Source: Pratylenchus scribneri (lineage: Eukaryota > Nematoda > Chromadorea > Rhabditida > Pratylenchidae). Taken from it: a DNA stretch of 64,000 bases. The stretch spans positions 388,997 to 452,996 of the forward strand of contig JAQSEB010000169.1 in NCBI GenBank assembly GCA_030063045.1. Reading direction: 5' to 3'. Numbering within the stretch: position 1 is the first letter of the stretch; each line of letters starts with the position of its first letter. The notes under the pieces are model-generated. The model made no database searches. It had not been told where the DNA came from and saw nothing but the letters and a program-made list of their open reading frames with translations. The position numbers were made by a program, and so were the translations under genes. Shown one piece after another: positions 9,259 through 21,365 of the stretch.

Positions 9259-11048
9259 ATGAATAAAATTTGCCGTTGCTGTATTTTGTTTACTTTGCTC
9301 GCTTCATTTATTTTTCTTCTAATTTTGATCACAATGAAAATGGCAACAATGAAACCGAATAATACTTATAAAGGTACAGATTAATTTAATTAAAAATTTG
9401 TGTACTAAACTAATTTAAATAATTTTATTTTTCAAATTGTTAAAAAGTCAATATTTTTTGATATTATTGCAAATTCTTTAATTTCAGTTGTGAACAATTC
9501 AGCTTGGATGAATGGAAGCAATGCTGCTAAATTAACGAATGGACATTCTTTTGCTAATAATGGCACCGAAAATATGCGGAATGATGCTAATCCTTCGTCA
9601 AAAATGGACCCATTCAATCGAGCTATTGGACTCTATGAAAAATGTTTGCTACCGTAAGTCGTCATTTTTAATTAATTAAATTTTTATTTTTTGATTAAAA
9701 AATAATTAATTTAAATTCCTTCTAAAATGGACAATTTGAAAACATAGCCAATAGTGTCAAAAAAAAAATTCAATTATCTTAATTCGATGTTAATTAAATT
9801 GCTAATTTTAGATGAAAAAAGCCTATATATAAATAAATTAGATCATACAGAAAAAATGAGGCTATTAAATTAAAATTATTAACATAATTTCAAAGTAAAT
9901 TTAATTATTTTATTTTGATTTTAATATCCTTATTTATTTAAAAAAAATTATAAAATTAAAATTTGTAGTTATCCCGAATTGGTACCAGCCACAAACGGAT
10001 CATTGAATTGTACATTCTGTAAAAATCTTCACGAGAAAGCGAAAGCGGTAAATCATTTATTCTTAGATGTCTTAAAATAGCCATTTTTTGCATTGCCCTT
10101 AACCGATAATGTAAAAATTTGTTCACCAACAACAAAATTGACTCTCTCAATTTTGAACATTTTAAACAAAATATCTAATTTAGTCGAAAGGCTTAAAAAT
10201 AGCAATTTTAAACATTTCAAAAATTCTCCCTACTTACGTTATTATTTGTAGTCAAATTTTTCTCTCCCAAAAATTACCTGATACCCCCAAAATTAACAAT
10301 CTTAAAAATCATCTAAAATCATGTTTCTTTTCATTGTTTTACAATTAAAGATGAATTATAAAATAAAGAGGGATTAAGGCGGATTAAAGAGGATTACGGT
10401 TCAAAATGATTGGATAAAGCGGGTAAAGGGCCGGAGGCCACTCCTGAGCCCCAATGGGACGAAGATTGATCCAGTAAGCCCAGGAGTGCGCGGGATTAAG
10501 TCGGATAAAGGGAGATTAAGCCTGATTTAGCTATCAATGACCCCAAAATAACCTAGCTAACCCTGATTTAGCTATCAATGACCCCAAAATAACCTAGCTA
10601 ACGAATAAGCCCAACAGCTACATGAGGGAAGAGAGCCCCGCAGGGGCTAGTATGAATTATAAAATAAAAATTTGGAATTTTTTTTTTCAAAACTGGACAG
10701 ATAATACGTAAAAGTACCAAATTCTCTTAATTACTTAAAAAGATTGAAATGGCATAAAATAAAACGTTCAAATTAGCATTAAAATTTTAAATAATTTTTA
10801 AAAATATTTTGAACACTTAAAAATTGAAATTCCAAATTTAGATCATAGACAACTTTGCAACATTGCTTAATTCTTCCTTTAATTCGATGTGCAATCATTT
10901 GATTGAGAAAGAGGACAGAGAATTTTGCTTCTTTCGAGTGGATACAATGATTCAAACTTCAGTATTGCTATTGCTAGACCGTTCTTCATTTACTGATGAG
11001 AGAGGTATCAAGAGGAGTTGCAATTCCATCTTCAAATGCAAAGAATGA
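9259..11048 (+). CDS. Saposin-B-like secreted or membrane-anchored protein (copy B)
   Basis: Four exons, 9259-9373, 9488-9653, 9969-10047 and 10842-11048, join in frame (phases 1, 2, 0) to 188 aa. The N-terminus has a strongly hydrophobic segment (FTLLASFIFLLILI), a signal peptide or anchor. A low-complexity Asn-rich spacer follows (residues about 40-90). Then comes the saposin-B cysteine pattern C-x2-C-x25-C-x11-C-x30-C-x5-C (LNCTFCK ... SMCNHL ... REFC ... SCNSIFKC), matching the six-cysteine SapB spacing. Family members bind lipids, or permeabilise membranes as in caenopores and NK-lysin; the specific role is unknown. Intron 3 contains a GC-rich retro-insertion. Copy A upstream is a diverged duplicate. 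Confidence 0.7.
10351..10668. mobile_element. 284-bp GC-rich insertion with 17-bp target duplication
   Basis: The insert 10368-10651 is bracketed by identical ATGAATTATAAAATAAA at 10351-10367 and 10652-10668. Inside are a stem formed by CACTCCTG and CAGGAGTG, a 41-bp direct repeat in two copies (about 10519-10600, starting CCTGATTTAGCTATC), and a GC hairpin AGCCCCGCAGGGGCT at the right end. A long target duplication of this kind points to target-primed reverse transcription, as for SINEs or retrocopied RNAs. The source RNA is not recognised. Confidence 0.6.
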
Positions 11049-12441
11049 ACGATGCAATTTTACCAAGTTTTTGAGTTTTGAAGATGGCAATATGTTGGGA
11101 ATTTTACAAAAATTTTTATGTTTTTTTTCCTTTTTGAAACCAATTTATTTAATGTTAACTTTGATTTGATCCCTATTTTAATAAATAAATTTTTCTGTTG
11201 CCCAATAGCTCGTGATGGAATTCGTATTACATTAAATAAATTATTTAATGTAATTAATAGTCTCTGCTAATATTGGTAAATCATTTGTTTTAATGAGATG
11301 CTGACTAATTCAACTTTTCATTGATTTAAATCAAAAATGTTTATTGGTTTCTGATTAATGTATCTGGAAATTAGCTAGAATGTTTAGAATTGACTGATTT
11401 TATTGGGTGAATAATATAAAAGATACGATTAAATGTCATTCCGAATTTCCCATTAATTCATTCAGTTTATTTTCATTTTAAATCATTACTTTATAGTTTA
11501 TACATATAAGTATGTCTGGTTCAAATAATAAAATATGTGAAATTAAATATTAAATAAGTTGAATTCTTTGACGAAAAAGAAAAACTTTTAGGCATGGTCC
11601 AGGGATTGACGGCAACTTGGGATGAATTGGTTCGCCTCCTGCCCCAGACTTATCCCAAATGAAAATATTCAGTGATGATTTGATGAAGAAATTGAAAAGA
11701 AAGCATTTTTAAGGATTTTCAAAATTTCCATTTTAAAATGGCATTGATTGAATTATAATATAAAAATAGATAAAAATCATCAATTCTGGTGCATTAATTT
11801 TTTAAAAGTAGTTCATAATTATTAAGAATTTTAAATTTGAATATTTTTCCTCCATTTTGTCCAATTTATATGAATTTTGGTTGCCAAATTCCAACATTTA
11901 TGGTGGATAAGTCAATAAAATGACTAAATTTTTGCAACTTCTTGAATTTTTCCACTCTTTCAAAATTTGTTACCTAACATCAGTAACAATAATAAAATTT
12001 CGTGAATTGTTGGCAAATTTTATAACATGGTGAAAATAATATAATATTGATAATAATGAAATGATTTGTGATAAAATTATGAATATAATAAATAGTATTG
12101 GGTCCCAGGGATATTTTATAGCAAATAATAATGTTTTTGTAATTTTGTCAAATATATCAAAAATGCTTCAAATGTTCTTCGTCATCTTTCTAATTCACAT
12201 ATTGATGCGCAATTTTTGGATAACCTTTGGCCAATTCAACATTCTGCTTCGTTTCAAATCCATTTTGCTGAAAATAAGAGGGAATAAATTTTTATTTTTT
12301 TTTGTTCTCTTATTATTAAAAAATCAATTTTTCTATCATATAAATTATTTATGTTAAATTATTTTCTCCCAGATGCAAAAAAGAGATAATAAATTTATAC
12401 TATTTATACCACAAAAAATTGAATTTAATCATTTATTAAGC
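11049..12441. other. AT-rich intergenic stretch
   Basis: Contains an open frame at 12061-12357, rich in Phe, Ile, Leu and Asn. It has no start context, no domain and composition like the flanks, so I do not call it a gene. Confidence 0.45.
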
Positions 12442-13694
12442 ATTTTTATTAGGGTTGCGGCCCCGATCGTCGGGGGGCAGGATTGTCGGGGTCGGGGTTT
12501 GTCGGGGTTAGCAGTGTCGGGGTCGGGGTCGGCGTTGGCAATTTTTATCGGGGTCGGTCGGGGCCCCGATCAACCCCGACTTTTTTTTAGAAATTTTTTT
12601 CACATCAAAAATGGTCAACAAATTAAAAATTTTAGTGAAAAATGGCTTCAGAGCGAAAAATTTTGCCCAAAAATTGAAACTTTTAGCCCAAAAATGGAAA
12701 ATTTTAGCCCATAATTGGAAAAATTTTGCCCAAATATTGAAATATTTTGCCCAAAAATGGAAACATTTTGTTCAAAAATTGAAACATTTTGCCCAAAAAT
12801 TGAAACTTTTAGCCCAAAAATTGAAACTTTTAGCCCAAAAATGGAAAATTTTAGCCCATAATTGGAAAAATTTTGCCCAAATATTGAAATATTTTGCCCA
12901 AAAATGGAAACATTTTGTTCAAAAATTGAAACATTTTGCCCAAAAATTGAAACATTTTGCTCAAAAATTGAAACATTTTGCTCAAAAATTGAAACATTTT
13001 GCCCAAAAATTGAAACATTTTGCTCAAAAATTGAAACATTTGGCCCAAAAATTGAAACATTTGGCCCAAAAATTGAAACATTTTGCCCAAATATTGAAAT
13101 ATTTTGCCCAAAAATGGAAACATTTTGTTCAAAAATTGAAAGATTTTGCCCAAACATTGAAACATTTTACCCAAAAATTGAAACATTTAGTTGATATTTT
13201 GAAAAATATAGCTTAAATAGAGAAAAAATTACTAAAAATGGACATGCAAAGGAAAATTTGACCAAAAAAATTGAAAAACATGGTCCGAATATGGAAAAAT
13301 TTGATTAAAAATATCAGCGCAACAGAAAATTCGGCTTAAAATGGTAAAAATTTGGCTCATAAATAGCTAATTTGGCTAAAAAAGATAGCCGCGCAGCGAA
13401 AAATTTTAACCAAATTAACCAAATATTGTCACGAAACGTAAAATTTTTACAGAAAATTTAAAAATCCTACAAAAATCAGTTCAAATTTTCTTACCGTAAT
13501 CAATTTTCATTGAAAAATCCAATAATATGGGGTGCTTGTCACCCCCGATAACCCCCGACCCCGATAACGTCGGGGTCGGGGATTGTCGGGGTTAGCACTA
13601 TCGGGGTCGGGGTCGGGGGTGGACGGTCAAAATGTCGTCGGTCGGGGTCGAGGCCCCGACCCCGACAAGTCGGGGGCGCAACCCTAATTTTTAT
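12442..13694. mobile_element. hAT-type non-autonomous element with internal 21-bp satellite
   Basis: The body is 12450-13686, with ends TAGGGTTGCGGCCCC and, reversed, TAGGGTTGCGCCCCC. Both flanks are ATTTTTAT (12442-12449 and 13687-13694), a perfect 8-bp target duplication as made by hAT transposases. Subterminal blocks are iterated TCGGGG motifs. The centre (about 12650-13205) is a tandem 21-bp unit, TTTTGCCCAAAAATTGAAACA with variants, which keeps several frames open on both strands. No transposase is present. Confidence 0.85.
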
Positions 13695-13948
13695 AAAGCC
13701 TATAATCCAATTATATCTTTCTTGTTCAGATTCAGACTTAAATTAGGGTCTAGAGGTAATGTTTTAAAAATTAAAATGGTGATTCGAAAAAACAAATTTT
13801 TTCGATATTAATTTTTGTGCCAAATTTAACATTTTATTAGCAAGCTAAATGACTTCATGATTAAATGATAAGAGATGCGATCTATTATTAATATATAATA
13901 AGAAATTTTTTAATTTTTTTTATTAATTCAAACTTTTTAATATTAAAT

Positions 13949-16900
13949 TTATACTTCAAGAAAGTAGAATTTAATATATTGAACAGCCCAAAACAATCCG
14001 TCATTATTTATACTGGACTCATTTGAGTTTCCATTTTGTACATAAAATTTGTTGTCAGCATCAGCAGCAATACGAATTTTCACATCAAATTCATCATTCA
14101 AAGGAGTAAAATACAGTCGTGTATCATTATGTTCGTAACCCAAATTACCTTGCTTATCAAACTGTAAATAAATTATTAGAATTTGATAAAGAATAGAGTA
14201 TTTGAATAAAATTTAATTTGATATTAAATCGGCATTCATTAAAAAATTTTATGTGTTTAAAGCGTTTTATTTTATGATAGGGATGAATAATAAATTCAAT
14301 TTTATTATAGTATTATAAACCTATAAAATGGATACTATTTAATTTGCCGAATAAAATACTAAAAATGCTGATAGAATTTTAAAACGGTTTAGTATTTTGT
14401 CCTAGACCCCCAAAACCCTATATCCAATTGATATTGCTCCACGAGACGCATCGAATGGTATATAATTTACCGAATTTTGGTCCAAAATTGAGGCTGTTAG
14501 ACCGTTTGAACCGTTTTTGAGTTTTCGGTTCAAAATTACTTTAATATTGATTAAACCCAAACCATATCATTATCAAATGATCAGTCTCGTCGAGATCTAT
14601 CGATTGGATATAGGGTTTGGGGGTCTAGGACAAACATTAAACCGATATAACCTTCTAAAACTTTATTCGGCATTTTCAGTATTCTATTTGGCATTTTCAA
14701 TATTTTATTCGGCATTTTAATATTTCCCTAAAAAATAATTAATATTTTGAAATTCAGAGCGCTGAATATGGTCAAAATATTAATGAAAAGGGAACAATTT
14801 TCTTTTTTATTCCTAGCATTTGCTATTTAAATTTTTTTTAATAATAGTTAAACAATAATTTTTGAAAAATTCATAATATATAATTTTTGTTAATTATTTA
14901 TTTCCAAAAATCATTTAAAAAAGGAAAAATTATTCTAAAATAGACATTTGAGACACCAAAAAAACCTTTTAACCAAAAAATTCATAATTGAAAGGTAAAA
15001 ATTTAAATTATTTTATATAAAGACGCTGAAATATCGAAAATATATTTAATACAATTGTTAATTTATTTTCTATTACATAAAATTTTTATCATCCTTCACC
15101 CCTCCTTACTTCATATACTAGTAGAAAATGTGTAATTATGTAAATAAAACCACCTTATTTCTGTACAATTCAAATATCTTAGAATTTTCCCATTTCGATT
15201 CCGATTTCGGTCTGTATTCAAGATTCGCTTTCAAAATTAGAAATGTTTCTGAATTTGTAAAATTCATTATTTATTTTCTTTTAAATTCACCATTTTTAGT
15301 AGTATTTCGTAAAAGTTCAATGTATAAATCTCTGATTTCATTTAATCCATTATGGAATTTTCCCTTGAACATGATGGCATCATTGATGCGCAGTGGTCTA
15401 TTTAATTTCAGGATTAAATGTTCATCCGTGGGCATGCTCAAATTTCCACTCAATTCAATTTGTTTTTTCCCGAGGGTAGTTAGCCAATTTGATGATGAAT
15501 CCGAAGGCCATGTGATTTCTGCCTTAATTATTTTATCGCGTGCATCTGATGTCTAAAAAATCAATTTAATATTTTTTGAAGACAAATTATTTTTAATTCA
15601 TATAAATTAATACTTACTTCAATTTGCATAAAATCGACTTTTTCAAAAAGTAAATTATGCATAATTTTATCTTTGATCAAATCATTTCCATTAATCAGAA
15701 TTTTGCAATAATATTCATGGACAATAATTTCTAATTCAAAAAATTCACCAGATTGATAATCGAATAAATGTTTTCTGAAGGGTTTTTCAATTACCAAATC
15801 CTTAAATGTTTTATAATTATTAATTTCTAATTGTTATATAAATAATACTTCGTTTTTTCTTCCAGATTGAAAAACTAATAAATTTGTAGCAGAATCATCA
15901 GGTTTAATTTGCAACCATAGAACATTTTTGCCAACTAAAAATGCAATATAAATAAATAATTAAAAATAATTTAGATAAATTAATTTAAAAATATTATTTC
16001 TAAATAATACATAAAAAAATAATGATTTTTTTCGAAAATGAGTAACATTAGAAATTTTTAAAAATATTTTTAGAAATGAATGTAAAATATTTTTCTTTTT
16101 TTTATTGCAAAAATTATAAATGAAAGTTTTTTTATTTCTATGAGTAAAATAAAAGGTCAAATTAAAATGAAATATACATTAAATTTATAAAATATTATTT
16201 AAATTAAAATGGACTCACAATATTTGTGGAACATGGGTGCATCTTGTTGCAAATAAATTGTCAATTCAAAATCAGTACTATTAAAAAAATTCATTTTAAT
16301 TTTAATTGAACTGTCAATTTCAAGCGGCTTATCCAATTGGTAGCTAAATGGCAAGGCAATATCCGATTCATCCTAAAAAATAGAAATATTTCATATTTAA
16401 ACTTTTTAAATGCCTGTCTCCATTCTTTTCGTGGTATTCCTTCCGGTAAAAGAACCGGACCATCAATTGTGATTGTATCAAATTTGTCTGGTGTCGGGAA
16501 TTGCCAATAATTTAACATTGAAATGAGTTCATCATTTAAGTAAATTTGATATTCAAATTGATTTGCGTACACAACCAATTTTAATGTTTGATTGTAAGAT
16601 AATAATTTGATTTCCTTGGAAAGCGATTCATTCTGAAAAAGTGTCCAGCAGCAGTCGAATTGGTAAGAATAGTTAATTGATTGTTGACTAAAACTGCCCC
16701 CGGTAATGTCCAATTTCATTGAAATATTTAACGCTGTAAAAATAGTTTATTTTTTTTTAATGTCAACAATTAATTGAATTATAATTCCGGAATTTTTCAC
16801 CCATTTAAAAATAATAATAAAATTTAAATTTTTTACTTTTTTCGCATTTTTGCTCATCCAAACAATGGAAAATGATTGTAATTCCATGAGATGGTATAAT

Positions 16901-19900
16901 TTTCAAGACGAATTTAATTTGATTGAACGGTTTGAATGCACTTTCTAGTGGATATTCTTTCACAAATGGTTCCATACTAAAATCCAACAGAAATAAGTCT
17001 CCTTTAAACTGAAAATAAAAAAATATATTTATTGATTATAAATGTTCATAAAATAAACCTGAATATAGTTTGGTCTCTCAAACAAACGTATTCTGTCCAT
17101 TTTCAATTCAATGTTATCAATGAAAAACTTATTTTGCATAATAACCCAATAAAATTGTTGGCCACCTGCCAACAGCTTGGCAATTAATGATTCTGGGTAA
17201 TTATAATAATATATTTTTCTCTTATTTTCCATCCAATTCTAAATTTATTAAAATCAAATTATACCAAATCAAATTCAATTTAAAAAACCATGCAAGTTTC
17301 GTTGCATTTTCCGAGACGATTGAATTTCGTGTCCAAATTGGCATGAAAATGTGCGACAATTTCACCACATGTACCATTATGCGTGACCAAGTTTATTTCA
17401 AATATGGTGGCATTTTTGGGCAATTCCAATTTGACAATTATGACCACGTCATTTTCATCAGGATATTCCAATTTCAAGGAAAACGAAGGATCGGAAAATG
17501 GTATTATGGAATTGTTTGGATTCGGCATAATTGGAGAAGATGCTTGATTAGTCTAATATACTTTAAAATTCAAAATTAGTATTTTTCAATTCATACCCTT
17601 ATTTCATAGTTATATAATTCTCCCAAATCGGCTTCAATCTATGCAAATAAAATCATAAAAATTATTTTTTCATTAATTAACCCAACCCGAATATGTTCGA
17701 TTGAAATATATTTCAAGGTGTCAATTGTTTGTTTGAACATAAATGCATTTTTCTTGCAATTCAAAGTCAAATTGAAATTTCCATTTTCATTAATGACAAT
17801 ATCCATTGAGAATTTTTTATCAATATTTTCATTTAAATTGTGGCCGATTTTATTCTTAATTGTATCATCAATGGGTTGATTATATTCAGTAAAATTCTAA
17901 AAATTAAAAATTTTTATTTTTAATAATAATAAATACATTTATAAAAGAACATTTAGCAAAATAATATCATTAAGGAAAAAATTGAAAATAAAAAAATTTA
18001 ATAAATTAATATCAAAATATGTCAAAAAAAAAATTCCTTGATTTGCATTTTTAAAATATTTATATTTTATATATTTATTAAATATAAATTTTTGATGATT
18101 AAATTTTAGGAATAATCCCTTTTTTTATTAAAACATCTTCGGAAATTATTTTGTATATTATGTTTTTAAATCAAAAAAACTTACATATTTGCTTTCAAAA
18201 TTTATATAATTCTTCCGCACCCTGACTTTGAGGATTGTTTCGCCCACTGAAAAATTATTAATTTAGATAAATTTAATAATTATTTATGTGTTTTATTTAC
18301 ATTATCAGATTTCTACGAGAAAGTAAATTTACTTACTAATTGAATCGGGTTCTGTCCAATTGTGCAATAAATAAATTTGGAAATTTGCTTGGGTTTTATT
18401 ACTCAATCGGCCCGTTATGTGAATTGTATCGTTTATTTTCAATGGATTTTCCAATAGATTGATGCTAAGAGGCAACGTCATATTTTTAACGCTCGAATTA
18501 TGGTTATTATTTTCATCAATTTCATTGGAAGGAACAATATTGTCGCCAGGTTCAAGAAACTGAAGAATATTTAAATATTTATTAATGAATGCAAACTTTA
18601 ATTTCCTTAAATTTTTTCATAAATTTTAGTTGTTTTAATTTTTTTACAAATTTTTTTTGGAAATGTATTTTTATCTATTGAAAAAAATTATTAAATGTAG
18701 AAATATTTTTTTCTTACTGAAATGTTTTTTTGTCTAATAAAATGTGTTTTGCATAATAAAATGTGTTTTGCCTAATAAAATATGTTTTGCCTATTAAAAT
18801 GTGTGTTGCTTAATAAAATGTGTTTTGCCTAATAAAATAAGTCTTTGCTGATTAAATGTGTTTTGTTGCCTAATAAAATGTGTTTTATTGCCTAATTAAT
18901 GTGTTTATAAATGTGTTTTGCAAAATAAATGTGCTTTGCCTAATAAAATGTGTTTTGTTTCCTAATACAATATATGTTACCTAATAAAATGTGTGTTGCC
19001 TAATAAAATGTTTTTTGCCTAATAAAATGTATGTTCTAGTAATAAAATGTGTTCTGTATGATTTCTTTAATATTTCAACAAAAAAAAAAGAAATAGCAAA
19101 TTTATGCTCACCCAAGCTTGAATTGTGCAATTATCATCAACCATTTTTCCGGAATCGACATCGCATATATCATGTTGACCAGGATGGCGATTTACCTTAC
19201 TCGCCAATGTGAATATTTTGATTTTATTTTGGTGCAAATCCGAAGGCAACATGTCCAATGTAAGTGACCAAAATCCAGCAAAATCGGCAAGGTGAGCGCC
19301 TTTGTATTGATTTACAAGAAATTGTTGATGAATTTGTTCGAATTCTTTGATCTCATATTGTCTTGATTCCCTATTGTATATGCCTAGTTTTGTTGTCACC
19401 GATGAATATGATGGATTGGCCAATTCAAGAATGAAATCTCGTTCATTGATGGGAAAGCTTAAAATAGTTTTATTAAATTTATAAACTAAAAACCAGAACC
19501 TTTGAGTCAAAAATGACAATGTCAAATTGAAGGCATAGACATCGAAATCAACATAAATTCCATGCCAATTTTCATCTTGTTCAGCTGCCGGACAGTTCTT
19601 CATCCATGGATTCTACAAAATAAAAAAATAAATATTTTTTAATTTTAAATTTTGGACAAGCCAATTTTTTGATAATATTTTTGCTTACCGATTCCAAATT
19701 ATTTGGCAAATAATAGCCAATTTCGGGCGCTACTCCATTTGGCAAGGCATTCGGATCCAATTGACTTGGATAGCAAAGGAAAAGTCTTAAAGATAATTAC
19801 AAAAATTAAATTAAAAGTTCAAACTGGCAATGTCCTTTGCCGACAACACGAAATTGGATGCGATATGAGCCTGTAGCTGATTCACCCATTGAGCCATAGC

Positions 19901-20078
19901 ATTGTTTTGGCACAAAGAATTCTGCTGATGAATTTAATGTTCCAATGCCATTTTCAGGGGTCAATTTAAGACTATAATTTTGGAATAATAATAAATTTAT
20001 TTTTTTTAATTACAGTTGGTCAGTCAGATGAAAGAATGCAAGCAAATGCAGAATAGCCAGAAATATATTCCCGGCCAT
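13949..20078 (-). CDS. Secreted protein with about five divergent galectin-like domains
   Basis: Eighteen exons join with consistent phases: 20078-20014, 19971-19825, 19785-19689, 19612-19112, 18559-18337, 18246-18185, 17896-17687, 17638-17597, 17552-17289, 17238-17059, 17008-16837, 16733-16414, 16372-16219, 15934-15849, 15800-15618, 15552-15291, 15248-15154, 14161-13949; about 1091 aa. Exon 1 is a signal peptide (MAGNIFLAILHLLAFFHLTD). The first ~270 residues are unrecognised. From exon 5 on there are repeated galectin-type beta-sandwich signatures: PLKINDTIHITGRL and DTLKYISIEHI; IFEINLV then AHFHANLD; FEYQIYLNDELI then FDTITIDGPVLL; YYCKILINGNDL; and FDVKIRIAADADNKFYVQNG. The classic sugar-contact set (HxNPR...WxxE) is mostly absent, so galactoside binding is doubtful. 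Intron 12 appears to be GC-AG. One intron carries a MITE, another a minisatellite. Canonical nematode galectins have one or two domains and usually no signal peptide. Confidence 0.7.
14328..14730. mobile_element. Palindromic MITE, GAGACGC family, in galectin-gene intron 17
   Basis: Left end GGATACTATTTAATTTGCCG, right end (reversed) GGGAAATATTAAAATGCCG. The interior has GTCCTAGACCCCCAAAACCC and its inverse near 14595-14635. Flanks CCTATAAAAT and CCTAAAAAAT look like a slightly diverged 10-bp target duplication. Confidence 0.7.
18722..19060. repeat. About 20-bp minisatellite in galectin-gene intron 4
   Basis: Around 16 imperfect copies of AATAAAATGTGTTTTGCCT fill most of the intron between exons 4 and 5. 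Units vary by small indels. No coding capacity. Confidence 0.75.
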
Positions 20079-21365
20079 TATGCTGAAAAATTTTAATTAT
20101 TCTTGTTCAAAAAAGAACCATAAAATCGTAATAAAAATATATTATTTTTTAATAAAAATGAATGAATAAATTTCGATGATTTAACTGCAAAATAAAAAAT
20201 AGACTAAAATAAAAAATGAATGAAATGAAATGAAATGAATAAAATGATGAATCACCGAAAATGGAAATGAGATGTGTTAGAGAAAAATATTTAATAAAAT
20301 AATAATTTGATTTTAATTTTGTAGTAGAAAAATTGTATATACTTACAAAATGAACGTTCGTTTTATAAAAAGATTTTAAAAAGTTGTTACTTTTTTTTCC
20401 GAAGAGGGGAAGTTCATCATAAATGCAAAATTCAATTAAAAATTGAAAACAAATATTGAGTTATTATAGGAGCAAATTTCTAATTCATGGCAAATAATAT
20501 GCAAAACAAAATCTGATCCCAAATTCTTCGTCGAGCTCTTTCCACTGGTATATCATTTGCTTGATTTCGGTTCTGGGACCTATGATCATATTTTACCTAT
20601 TTCTTAAGTTTCTCCAGGGCCTATTTCCAATTCTACAATAGTCTCCGTTAGACCAAATTTCAACAATAAGAGAAAAAATGGAAAGAATAAACAAAAACAT
20701 AAAATACTCTAGTTTATTCTCGTCAAGAATGAAATGAAATGTGCAAAATATATGAAACGAATTATGTATGTTCGAAGAAAAGTTCAATTTCATGTCAAAT
20801 TAGTTCCAAAAATACACTAAAATAATTTTTTGGATTCATCTAAATTTAAGTTTGACATTTTTCGAATTCACTTTAATACCATATGAATTAAGATCAAGAA
20901 TCAAAAAAGATGAAATGTATATTAATTTCTTTTAGAAGTCAAAGTATGACCAATTTATTCTCATTCAATTCCACTATTGTAGGCCAAAGAAAAGCCAAGT
21001 CAAAAAATTTACTTCCTCCTCTTTTCCCATTTGTGGCCATTTTCACACCAAAATCAGGGAGTCACCATCAAGTCCCTTCTTATTAATCATAATGTGGCCA
21101 ATGTGAAAAAAGATCAAATATTTGGCCAAAAGCGTGGGGCATAAATTCATTTTTTACTTCCTTGTTTAGAACAAAAATTATTTGCTTAATAAAAGATAAG
21201 CATTTTCCTTCATCATTTCCAGTTTCCACATTTTCCAGAATATCGCTTGATTTGTTATTCTAAATTTAATTTAATATAATTAAAAAATACACCATTTTTA
21301 AACATTTTTAGATAATTATTTGGCTTTTAACTCTTCCCTATTATTTGTCCAATTTTAGTTGGAAA
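20079..21365. other. Divergent intergenic region between galectin and oxidase genes
   Basis: The galectin gene runs left and the oxidase gene runs right from here, so it should hold both promoters. I see AT-rich sequence with a short (AATGA)n run near 20216-20245 and no other supportable element. Confidence 0.45.

Noticed and set aside
12061..12357. 98-codon open frame
   Set aside because: Composition equals that of random AT-rich DNA (Phe, Ile, Leu, Asn); no start context or partner exon.
12611..13216. Long open frames on both strands (KLKHFAQ and NVSIFGQ repeats)
   Set aside because: Same cause: a 21-bp tandem unit within a hAT element with perfect target duplications.
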